Shown in pieces: positions 8,139 to 14,699 of a DNA stretch of 64,000 bases. This stretch comes from Gemmataceae bacterium (lineage in GTDB: Bacteria > Planctomycetota > Planctomycetia > Gemmatales > Gemmataceae): NCBI GenBank assembly GCA_901538445.1, contig LR594584.1, positions 186,001 through 250,000 on the forward strand, in the 5' to 3' direction. The notes under the pieces were generated by a model, which saw only the letters and a program-made list of their open reading frames with translations, did no database searches and was not told where the DNA came from. The position numbers and the translations under genes were made by a program. Positions within the stretch are counted from its first letter, which is position 1. Each line of letters starts with the position of its first letter.

Positions 8139-8993
8139 ATGGCCAGCGACACCGGCGACCGGGCGGCGTTCCACGAGGCGTTCAAGGCGGCCCTCGCCGA
8201 GGACCGCGCCGCGCGGAAGCAGGACCGGGACGCCGTGAAGGAGTCGGTCCGGACCGGGGGCAGGGTCGGCCGCACCGCCCGGAAGGTCCGGGCCGGCCTG
8301 GCGACCGGCGGGAAAATGGCCGCGGCCGCCGCGAAGAACAACGCGACGGGCGTGTTCGTCGAGGGCCTGCAGGGGGCGGCGTCGGCGGTCGAGAAGTTCG
8401 GGGTCGCCGGGAAGGCGACCGCCGAGGTGCTGACCACGGCCGCCGCCGCGGTCCAGACGTTCAAGGTCGTCGTGGACGCGTTCGCCGAGCGGGCCCGGGA
8501 GCTGGAGTTCCTGAGCCCCGACATCGCCGGGGCGAGCGCCCGGGCCGACGTCCGGCGGCTCAACACGGACATGAACGAGGCCGAGGCAATCGGGCCCCAG
8601 CTCGCCAAGCTTCTTGAAAATCAGTCGAAGATGGAGGCCATATTCAGCGCCACCTTACTGCCCATCAAAGAGTGGGCACTGGAAACCCTCAACAACGTGA
8701 TGATGCGGCTGATGGAGATGTTCGCCGACGGCCTTGAGTGCCTCAACATGATCTTGGACAAGGTGAGCCGGGGCACGCTGACATCCGAAGCTATCGCCAA
8801 AACGGTGGCCCGCATCCGCGGAATCTTGGAGGAAAAAGACCCCGAGTCGCCGCTGGATAATTTGCTCAAGGCGGGCATGGGCTTTGTCGCCCCAGGTCGC
8901 CCGGCGGCCCCCGGCGCCGCGCCTGACCCCGGACCCCCAATCCTGGGGGCATTTGTTGATGGCGTAGACGCGGGGTGGTGGCGAAGGCGGTGA
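8139..8993 (+). CDS. Short tape-measure-like protein with replaced C-terminus
   Basis: The 284-residue product is almost wholly helical and Ala/Glu/Arg-rich, with glycine-rich turns and a central hydrophobic region (VLTTAAAAVQTFKVVVDAF), as expected of a short tape measure that would give a short tail. It follows tube and chaperone genes. The last 120 residues, from about base 8610, are encoded in visibly less GC-rich DNA. They end GAFVDGVDAGWWRRR, almost the same as the end of the fragment at 11882-12217. The 3' end has therefore been exchanged by the cassette inserted here. Tape-measure identity is inferred; the exchanged end is seen directly. Confidence 0.55.
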   Translation: MASDTGDRAAFHEAFKAALAEDRAARKQDRDAVKESVRTGGRVGRTARKVRAGLATGGKMAAAAAKNNATGVFVEGLQGAASAVEKFGVAGKATAEVLTTAAAAVQTFKVVVDAFAERARELEFLSPDIAGASARADVRRLNTDMNEAEAIGPQLAKLLENQSKMEAIFSATLLPIKEWALETLNNVMMRLMEMFADGLECLNMILDKVSRGTLTSEAIAKTVARIRGILEEKDPESPLDNLLKAGMGFVAPGRPAAPGAAPDPGPPILGAFVDGVDAGWWRRR

Positions 8994-8999
8994 CGCCAA

Positions 9000-9419
9000 T
9001 CAAGGCGCATCCATCGCAGCCTTAATCCTTTGGAGAAACCGCTTGTCAGATTCGCGGGCGGAAACGTCGTAAAGGCCGAAAGCGAATCTACCCTTCGAAA
9101 ACGCGCCTTCACCCATCGAACCAGCTTGTTCGTGAGCCGCACCCACGTCTTTGCAGAGGTGAACCACTATCGCGCCGGCCTTCTCTGTTGCGGCCGCGTC
9201 CTTGAACACCGAGACGGGGTGCGGCGAGGCTGAATCAGGAATGCCGCCAACCGTGACCTTCAACCCCTTCTTCCCGAGGTGGTCCGCGACCTCACGGTGC
9301 GTCCAGGTGTCCGGCAACCCGGCGGCGTCGGCCCTCTTCTCGCCAACCGGCGGCATCGTCGTGTTCTGCTGACCGCAGCCGGCCGCGAGAACCAGAACCG
9401 CGAGAGGTGCCCAGCGCAT
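9000..9419 (-). CDS. Small lipoprotein-like exported protein, 139 aa
   Basis: The protein starts MRWAPLAVLVLAAGCGQQ. It has a short hydrophobic core and a lipobox-like LAAGC with the cysteine at residue 15, so it is probably a lipoprotein. The body contains PDTWTHREVADHLGKKGLKV and a C-terminal GRFAFGLYDVSARESD. Both segments are matched in the protein at 14085-14552 (PDSWTHKELAEHFDRRGLKL and SGRFLFHAPPAAAEK), so the two are paralogues. Both lie on the minus strand, tail to tail with a virion gene, which fits a lysogenic-conversion (moron) gene. The function is unknown. The ATG at 9419 was chosen because the signal sequence begins there; longer in-frame starts exist. Confidence 0.6.
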   Translation of the reverse strand: MRWAPLAVLVLAAGCGQQNTTMPPVGEKRADAAGLPDTWTHREVADHLGKKGLKVTVGGIPDSASPHPVSVFKDAAATEKAGAIVVHLCKDVGAAHEQAGSMGEGAFSKGRFAFGLYDVSARESDKRFLQRIKAAMDAP

Positions 9420-9468
9420 AGTCGCCCCTGTGCGGGCGGGGAGATGGGAGAGGGGCCGGCCCGCGCGG

Positions 9469-9702
9469 TCACTCGCCATGGTCGCGAAACTCGTCCGTTT
9501 TGACACCAAGCGCGTTCGCCAATCGCTCGACCACGGGCCACGTCGGGACGCTGGCCCCGCGCTCGTACTTTGCGACGGTCTGGTAGGCCATGTCCGCCAA
9601 ATCGCCGAGCGCCTGTTGCGTCAAGCCGCGGGCCTCTCGAAGTTCGCGAAGCCGCCGGCCGAACACGTTTTCAGAACGATTCTTTGCCACAAGTGTGGTC
9701 AC
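9469..9702 (-). CDS. XRE-family helix-turn-helix repressor, 77 aa
   Basis: The GTG at 9702 has a strong ribosome site (GGAGG, five bases upstream). The product is a single Cro/C1-type DNA-binding domain: FGRRLRELREARGLTQQALG, then DMAYQTVAKYERGASVPTWP and VERLANALGVKTDEF. These give the five helices, with Q-x-x-L-G...Q-T-V-x-K-Y-E-R-G as recognition and wing region. A 35-base inverted repeat lies directly upstream and would be its operator. It is divergent from the two small genes starting at 9874, which it probably controls. It could set lysogeny of the cassette or repress the endonuclease. Confidence 0.8.
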   Translation of the reverse strand: MTTLVAKNRSENVFGRRLRELREARGLTQQALGDLADMAYQTVAKYERGASVPTWPVVERLANALGVKTDEFRDHGE

Positions 9703-9721
9703 AAGCACCTCCGAAAAAGCC

Positions 9722-9756
9722 AAGCTACTTAGCTTGCATACCAAGCGAAGTAGCTT
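9722..9756. promoter_or_regulatory. Operator: inverted repeat upstream of the XRE gene
   Basis: AAGCTACTT at 9722-9730 and AAGTAGCTT at 9748-9756 are perfect complements. Between them lies a second, imperfect pair (CTTGCATACCAAG). TTTATA at 9755-9760 could be the -10 of a rightward promoter. The site lies 20 bases before the repressor start, so autoregulation is likely. The A+T content contrasts with the surroundings. Confidence 0.65.
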
Positions 9757-9873
9757 TATAGTCTCTTCGGCGGTTGGGTGCGATGCCCTACTGTCAAAGG
9801 CCGGGGCCGGTGGGGGACTTCTTGGCGGATGGACCCCACCGGCCCGGTTGAACAACCCCATGGAGTCGTTCGG

Positions 9874-10371
9874 ATGTCCACGGTAAGCATTTCGCCCCCG
9901 GTGAGCAAGGTGAGCCGCTGTCCACAACAGCGGAAGAGCCCGCCCCGCAAGCCCCCGAGCCCGTGCCTGACGTGCGGCGAGGACCGTGCGTGGGTTCCCG
10001 GCCAGCAGATCGGCACCTACGAGGCCGTGTGTGCGGACTGCGCCGAGATCATCGAGAGCACGACCGGCCCGGAGCGAGAACTGCCGACGGACGGGGGCGG
10101 GCCGGACATCAGCGGCACGCCCGAGTGCCGCGCCCTGGCGACCATCACCGAGAGTTGCCGGCGGCTCGCGAAGCTCATCATGACCTTCGAGCGGCAGCAC
10201 CCGCTCGGCTGCGAGTGCCCCCTGTGCCGCTACCTGATCGCCCACAAGCGGAAGGGCGACAACCGCGAACTGCTCGCCCTGATCCGCACCACCCTCCACC
10301 GGGCCGGGTTCCTGGTGTCCGCCGACCTCCCCGTTGACCTGCTCATCATCGGGGAGGTCACGCCGTGGTGA
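9874..10371 (+). CDS. Cysteine-rich small protein of the cassette, 165 aa
   Basis: Starting at ATG 9874, the protein has a basic N-terminus (QQRKSPPRKPPSP) and a CLTC...CADC pair (about residues 30-55), which looks like a zinc ribbon. A second cluster, CECPLCRYLIAHKRKG, lies near residue 115. The rest is helical. An upstream in-frame ATG at 9778 is possible but would add 32 low-complexity residues. It heads a two-gene unit with the 10365 gene (overlap GTGA) under the likely control of the XRE repressor. I do not recognise the family. DNA or RNA binding is a guess from the zinc clusters and basic tail. Confidence 0.5.
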   Translation: MSTVSISPPVSKVSRCPQQRKSPPRKPPSPCLTCGEDRAWVPGQQIGTYEAVCADCAEIIESTTGPERELPTDGGGPDISGTPECRALATITESCRRLAKLIMTFERQHPLGCECPLCRYLIAHKRKGDNRELLALIRTTLHRAGFLVSADLPVDLLIIGEVTPW

Positions 10372-10655
10372 CCTCCAAGTACGCTGACCGGTTGCGACTG
10401 CTGAAGGGCCGGCGGCTCACCTTCCGGGACAGTGAGGCACGAGCCGGCAAACTCGTCTGGCGGGCGCTCTGGTGCCTGTTCACCACCCCCGACCGGCGGG
10501 TCCCGGTCGGAACGTGGTCACGGGCCGTGTGGGGGTGGCGGCGGGTCGAAGCCAACACCCAGCACCAGTTAGCCCACCGGATCAACGAGATGCTCGCCGG
10601 GGTGGGCTACCCCGCTCGGGTTGCGGTCGAAGACGGGTTCTTCTTGCTGGTCTGA
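10365..10655 (+). CDS. Small basic protein of the cassette, 96 aa
   Basis: The GTG at 10365 overlaps the previous stop and has GGGGAGG just upstream. The 96 residues begin MVTSKYADRLRLLKGRRLTF and contain WRALWCLFTTPDRRVPVGTW and VWGWRRVEANTQHQLAHRIN. That pattern resembles the winged-helix output domain of OmpR-type proteins, where 'vs...l...vWg....vv..hi..LR.kL' binds DNA. The match is weak and by eye only. It shares the message of the cysteine-rich gene before it, and the endonuclease gene follows after 66 bases. Confidence 0.5.
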   Translation: MVTSKYADRLRLLKGRRLTFRDSEARAGKLVWRALWCLFTTPDRRVPVGTWSRAVWGWRRVEANTQHQLAHRINEMLAGVGYPARVAVEDGFFLLV

Positions 10656-10720
10656 GCAACGCACATCGGCCCGGCACGGACGCCGGGTATCCTTCCGTCC
10701 AATCTGTATGGAGAGTTCCC

Positions 10721-11818
10721 GTGCCCCACCTCAGCCTCGTCGCGAAAGCTGATATCGTCCGGCGGTACTGCAACAGCGAGCCTGTTAACCGGCTGGCCTG
10801 CGAGTTCGGCGTGTGGTCGTCGACGATCTACTCCGCCACAAAGGCGGCCGGGGTCGCCCGGCCTCGCGGGGCCGCCTCTCGGAAGTACACGCTCGACGCC
10901 GGTGCGTTTGATGAGCCTTCACCAGAGAGAAGCTACTGGCTCGGGTTCATCCTCGCGGACGGGTGCCTTATTTCGTCCCGCAACGACCCCGCCGTTGCAG
11001 TCGGTCTGTCGATCGGGCTCCAAGAACGGGACGGTGGGCACCTCGTCGCCTTCAACCGCTTTATGCGATCGAACCACCCCGTGAATCACCACACGGTGAA
11101 GAGCAGGCAGACGGGCCGGGAGTACGGGGCGTGCAACGTCACCATGTACTCCACAACCCTAGTCGAGAGCTTGAAACGCCTTGGTATTGAGCAGCGCAAG
11201 TCGCTGCGGGAGCGTGTCCCACCAGGGTTCGAGAACGACAGGGATTTCTGGCGAGGGGTGATTGACGGGGACGGCTCGGTTGGTGTGTACCTTCAAAAAA
11301 AAGGCAGTCGTCTTCGTGACGTACCCGTGGTCCACCTCGTCGGGTCGCGTTGGGTATGCGAGGGGTTCGCCCGGTTCGTGGCGAACCAGGACGGGCGGCG
11401 TGAGGTAGCCGCCCGGATGGTGAAGGGCCGCAACCACTCGCAAGTCTCTATTCAGGGACACCGAGCCGTCCCGCTGCTGCGGATGCTTTACACCAAAGGT
11501 TGTTGCGCGTTGGCGCGGAAAGCCGCTATCGCCGGCGAGATTGCATCTCGCGACTGGCCCAAAAGGGCTCGAGGCACGTGCAGCGTCGCGGGTTGTGGCC
11601 GCCCGCACTACGGACACGGGTACTGCGTCCGGCACCAGTCTCTGCACTGGGCCGCAGCAGGCGGCAAGCCCGCCCGTCGTCCCTGCGAAGTAACGGGGTG
11701 CGAGAAGCCCCGGACCGCGCACGGGTTCTGCCCGGCCCACTACCGAAAATGGCGGCTTTACGGATCACCAACCGCGCGGGGGCGGATCGGCCGCCCGCCG
11801 CGAACTGTCCCAGCGTGA
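10721..11818 (+). CDS. LAGLIDADG homing endonuclease with zinc-finger tail
   Basis: The start is GTG 10721, with GGAG eight bases upstream. The 365-residue protein has two LAGLIDADG motifs: YWLGFILADG at about 72-81 and DFWRGVIDGDGS at about 175-186. Each supplies one acidic residue to the two-metal cleavage site, so this is a single-chain two-motif enzyme. Residues 1-50 look like a helix-turn-helix. The tail holds two CxxxxC...GYCxxH-type clusters (about 287-306 and 322-340), like the zinc motifs of phage HNH endonucleases. The gene is free-standing, not inside an intein. It lies in the cassette next to a hairpin terminator. It should cut tape-measure genes that lack the cassette. Confidence 0.85.
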   Translation: MPHLSLVAKADIVRRYCNSEPVNRLACEFGVWSSTIYSATKAAGVARPRGAASRKYTLDAGAFDEPSPERSYWLGFILADGCLISSRNDPAVAVGLSIGLQERDGGHLVAFNRFMRSNHPVNHHTVKSRQTGREYGACNVTMYSTTLVESLKRLGIEQRKSLRERVPPGFENDRDFWRGVIDGDGSVGVYLQKKGSRLRDVPVVHLVGSRWVCEGFARFVANQDGRREVAARMVKGRNHSQVSIQGHRAVPLLRMLYTKGCCALARKAAIAGEIASRDWPKRARGTCSVAGCGRPHYGHGYCVRHQSLHWAAAGGKPARRPCEVTGCEKPRTAHGFCPAHYRKWRLYGSPTARGRIGRPPRTVPA

Positions 11819-11851
11819 GACAGACGCCCGGCTTGCTGCCGGGCGTCTGTC
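11819..11851 (+). terminator. Hairpin terminator after the endonuclease gene
   Basis: GACAGACGCCCGGC (11819-11832), loop TTGCT, then the exact complement 11838-11851, followed by GCTTT. It begins one base after the endonuclease stop. Confidence 0.65.
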
Positions 11852-11857
11852 GCTTTG

Positions 11858-11881
11858 CCGTGTGCCGCAGATGATGGTGCC
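11858..11881 (+). promoter_or_regulatory. Promoter-like element before the tape-measure fragment
   Basis: CCGTGTGCC at 11858-11866 is followed by GATGAT at 11870-11875 and, six bases on, the ATG at 11882. The same nine bases precede a similar box at 14675-14692, and occur again at 23147-23155. The -10 match is weak. Confidence 0.3.
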
Positions 11882-12217
11882 ATGTGCCGCGTGCCAAAAG
11901 AGTTCGCCCTGGAGCAGGTCAACGCCTTCCTCCAGTGGTTCATGAGCACGTTCGCGGACTTCATCGAGGGGCTGAACGAGGGGCTAAAGGCGATCGGGGC
12001 GGACTCCGCGGCGATCGCGAAGCTGGTCGGGAAGATCCGCGACATCCTGGAGAAGGACCCTGAGTCCACCCTGGACAGCATCCTCAATGCGGGCCGGGGG
12101 TTCGTGGCCCCCGGCCGCCCGGCCGCGGCCGCGGCCGCGGTGGGCCCCGACCCCGGGCCGCCGCTCCTGGGCGCGTTCGTGGACGGGGTCGACGCCGGCT
12201 GGTGGAGGAAGCGGTGA
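11882..12217 (+). CDS. Displaced original 3' end of the tape-measure gene, 111 aa
   Basis: The product begins MCRVPKEFALEQVNAF and runs to GAFVDGVDAGWWRKR. It is collinear with the last part of the protein at 8139-8993: FADFIEGLN against FADGLECLN, AKLVGKIRDILEKDPEST against AKTVARIRGILEEKDPES, and GFVAPGRPAA in both. Base composition here matches the surrounding phage, not the cassette, so this is the ancestral end. It may still be translated, because an ATG, a promoter-like box and an intact frame are present. In that case it would be a stand-alone tail fragment. Otherwise it is a remnant. Its stop overlaps the start of the next gene (GTGA). Confidence 0.55.
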   Translation: MCRVPKEFALEQVNAFLQWFMSTFADFIEGLNEGLKAIGADSAAIAKLVGKIRDILEKDPESTLDSILNAGRGFVAPGRPAAAAAAVGPDPGPPLLGAFVDGVDAGWWRKR

Positions 12218-14082
12218 GCAACTTACCGACGGTGGGCACCCTCTGGTACAACGGGTTCGAGTTCGGCCCGTACACGGAGACCCTCGACTTCCGCGGCACG
12301 CCGCAGTACGACTCCGCGGGCCGCACCGTCACGGCGACCCGCTTCTTCCTCCACGTCCGCACCGTCCTCGAGAACACCGGCGGCACCGACGCCGCCACCC
12401 GGGCCGCGGTCGTCAAGCTCACCCAGCCGGCGGCGGGGCTGATCTACGACGGGCGCGGGTTCTCCGGGGTCCGGATCAACCTGGGGTCCACCAGGGACTG
12501 CTCCTGGGGGCCGAAGCCCCAGGTCGTCTCGCTGAGGCCGGGCGGCGGGCCCGGCCTCACGTCCACGCTCGAGTGGTCGGTCGAGTGGCTCCAGCCGACG
12601 TGCGCCGACGGCCAGACCAACCCCGGCTCCCCGATGGAGTTCGTCTACAAGCTGGGGTTCGACGTCGACCGCTCCGGGTACACCACCCGCCGGTACGACC
12701 TCCGGCTCCGGATCGCCATCAGCCGGCCCGACATCAAGACCCGGGCCGTCACCCAGACCGCCGACCAGTGGCGGGAGCGGGTCACCCCGCCCGTCCCCCC
12801 GGGGTACCGCCGGGCGTCGCAGAGCTGGAGCGTCAACGAGGCCAAGGACGAGCTCACCGGGTCGATCGTCGACGAGCAGATGCCGCCCAACGCCCCGCCG
12901 CCGGGCGTCGTGCTGGCCGAGGCCAGCCACGACTACAGCACCGACGGCGGGAAGATCTACAACTGGACCGGCACCATCACCGCCCGGTACGAGCTGGCCC
13001 AGGACGCGACCGTCGAGAAGGCGGTGAAGGCTTTCTTCTCGCTCCTCAACGACCGGCTGGGGAAGGGCGCGGGCGGCAAGGCCCAGTTCGGCCCCGCGGA
13101 CGCCCGGGACGCGAAGGGCATGCCGACACCGATCAAGAGCGCCGGGGTGGTCATCCCGTGGTCGTTCAGCGTCAGCGAGCCGGAGATCTACGGCCGGCTC
13201 TCGGCCGCGTTCCGGTTCACGTACCGGGTCGCGGGCGTCGACCTCGCCCAGATCCTCGCAAAGGGCGGCCTGTGGCGGCCCGCCCCCCTGGACCGCGGGG
13301 GCGGGGTCGGCGGGCTGGCCAACGCCGCGGCGAAGAAGACCGCCTACGAGTTGTGGGCCGGGAGCACGGCCAACGTGCTCGGCCCGCGGGGCGGGTCCGG
13401 GCTCGCCGTCGGCCCGGACTTCATCGTCGACCTGTGCGCCGCGGTCCAGCCGGCCCCGCCCCTGCCGACCGCGCTGAAGCTCGCGTTCGGGGCCGCCGTC
13501 GAGAACGTCCCGGGCGGCCCGCTGCTCACCAACGTCATCACCGCCGGCCTCGCCGCCGCGTTCCCGGCCCCGTCGGCCGAGCGGTCGTGGCTCGACTACC
13601 GGGTCACGACCGTCATCGAGCCGGACAGCGGGAACAAGCCCGCCAAGGCGCTGCCGACGGAGCCGCTCCCCCCGAAGGCCAACCGGTCCGTCGAGTCGCA
13701 GCTCTGGGACCTGACCGCCCCGGCGCTCCCCGCCGGCGAGCCGTCCGGTGACAAGCCGTTCCCGCCCCTCCCGGACGCCGGCGGGGTGAGCGTCCAGCGC
13801 CGGCACTCGCCGACGCTCTACGTCCGGCTGATCGGGCAGGCGGTGCGGGTGGGGTACCCGGTCCAGGTGCCGGACCTGGTGAAGGTGGGCGGGGCCACGG
13901 CGTCGCTCGTGAGCCGGGTCGACCAGGGCGAGGGGTTCGCGCAGAGCGTGGTGGGGAACACGCTCGTGCCGGTGTACGCGGCGAGCTGGAACATGCGGTA
14001 CGTGCTGGACGCGCCGACGGGCCGAATCGATCCGCCGCCCAACGGGCTCATCGGCGGTGTGGGGCCGACGTCGCTGCTGTGA
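12214..14082 (+). CDS. Large tail protein, 622 aa, unknown family
   Basis: The GTG at 12214 overlaps the preceding stop and has GGAGGAAGC as ribosome site. The 622-residue product is beta-rich and has no signal peptide. Visible segments are TLWYNGFEFGPYTETLDFRG at the start, DCSWGPKPQVVSLRPGG, and a C-terminal VRLIGQAVRVGYPVQVPDLV. The opening resembles the 'y.....g....f......s....' strands of distal-tail or hub proteins. It follows the tape-measure region, the normal place for such proteins. I do not recognise a named family. A virion role is likely from its place and composition only. Confidence 0.5.
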   Translation: MSNLPTVGTLWYNGFEFGPYTETLDFRGTPQYDSAGRTVTATRFFLHVRTVLENTGGTDAATRAAVVKLTQPAAGLIYDGRGFSGVRINLGSTRDCSWGPKPQVVSLRPGGGPGLTSTLEWSVEWLQPTCADGQTNPGSPMEFVYKLGFDVDRSGYTTRRYDLRLRIAISRPDIKTRAVTQTADQWRERVTPPVPPGYRRASQSWSVNEAKDELTGSIVDEQMPPNAPPPGVVLAEASHDYSTDGGKIYNWTGTITARYELAQDATVEKAVKAFFSLLNDRLGKGAGGKAQFGPADARDAKGMPTPIKSAGVVIPWSFSVSEPEIYGRLSAAFRFTYRVAGVDLAQILAKGGLWRPAPLDRGGGVGGLANAAAKKTAYELWAGSTANVLGPRGGSGLAVGPDFIVDLCAAVQPAPPLPTALKLAFGAAVENVPGGPLLTNVITAGLAAAFPAPSAERSWLDYRVTTVIEPDSGNKPAKALPTEPLPPKANRSVESQLWDLTAPALPAGEPSGDKPFPPLPDAGGVSVQRRHSPTLYVRLIGQAVRVGYPVQVPDLVKVGGATASLVSRVDQGEGFAQSVVGNTLVPVYAASWNMRYVLDAPTGRIDPPPNGLIGGVGPTSLL

Positions 14083-14084
14083 CG

Positions 14085-14552
14085 TCAGGGGAGCGCGGCC
14101 TTGATCTTCTCCGCGGCCGCCGGGGGCGCGTGGAACAGGAACCGGCCGCTGGCGAACCAGTCGGAGCCCTTCGACCCGGCCTCGTCGCGGGCCTCCTGGG
14201 TCGTCTTCCGGAGCTGACAGTACACCACGTCGGGCGACTTGTCCCCGTAGGCCCGGTCCGCTTCCTTCTCCCCCGCGGCCGCCGGCGAGCCCTCCGCCAC
14301 GAAGAAGACCGCCGGCCCGAAGAACGTGGCGCGGTTCGTGGGCAGCATCTTCAGCTTCAGCCCCCTCCGGTCGAAGTGCTCGGCCAGTTCCTTGTGCGTC
14401 CACGAATCCGGCGATCCCGTCAGGGCGATGACGGGGCTCCCCTCCGTCCTCATGAGTCGCCATCCCGTGAACGCCAGGATCGCCACCCCGGCCACGGTAA
14501 TGGCGACCGGGAGCCCCCATCCTCGCTTGCTCGGCTTGCGGTAGTCTGCCAT
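14085..14552 (-). CDS. Single-pass membrane protein paralogous to the 9000-9419 protein, 155 aa
   Basis: Starting MADYRKPSKRGWG, the protein has one membrane segment (LPVAITVAGVAILAFTGW) after a basic start, so most of it lies outside the cytoplasm. The body contains PDSWTHKELAEHFDRRGLKL and GSDWFASGRFLFHAPPAA, matched in the lipoprotein at 9000-9419. The two share a fold and orientation but use different anchors. It is tail to tail with the large tail gene, an ideal moron position. Its function is unknown, and a surface role in the lysogen is a guess. Confidence 0.6.
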   Translation of the reverse strand: MADYRKPSKRGWGLPVAITVAGVAILAFTGWRLMRTEGSPVIALTGSPDSWTHKELAEHFDRRGLKLKMLPTNRATFFGPAVFFVAEGSPAAAGEKEADRAYGDKSPDVVYCQLRKTTQEARDEAGSKGSDWFASGRFLFHAPPAAAEKIKAALP

Positions 14553-14639
14553 GCGTCGGCCCCCGGAGCAGTGCGGATGTGGCCATTCTCTCATTCGCCG
14601 GTTGGGTCGTAAGCTGAACGCGGGTGTACCGCCCGCGCC

Positions 14640-14699
14640 CCAGCGTGAGACAAACCGCGGGCGGCCGCCCGCGCCCGTGTGCCCGCGACAATCGCGGGC
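14640..14699 (+). promoter_or_regulatory. Palindrome plus promoter-like element before the portal gene
   Basis: The segment begins CCCAGCGTGAGACA, also found at 11811-11824. An 18-base palindrome at 14656-14673 follows, then CCGTGTGCC at 14675 and a -10-like GACAAT at 14687, seven bases before the ATG at 14700. The -10 box lies in the loop of a small hairpin (CCCGCG/CGCGGG). Confidence 0.4.

Larger units (their letters stand above)
8610..11890. mobile_element. Homing-endonuclease cassette inserted in the tape-measure gene
   Basis: The segment starts where the tape-measure gene changes base composition and ends where the original end of that gene resumes (KEFALEQ against KEWALET). Inside are a new 3' end, an exported protein, an XRE repressor with a palindromic operator, two small genes and a LAGLIDADG endonuclease. 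The host gene keeps a complete frame because the cassette brings its own 3' end. Boundaries are estimates to within some tens of bases. Confidence 0.6.

Noticed and set aside
10721..11818. Intein or group I intron carrying the endonuclease
   Set aside because: No splicing motifs or intron structure are visible; the endonuclease has its own start and terminator and is free-standing.
11882..12217. Independent tail gene unrelated to the tape measure
   Set aside because: Its sequence is collinear with the end of the protein at 8139-8993, so it is the displaced end.
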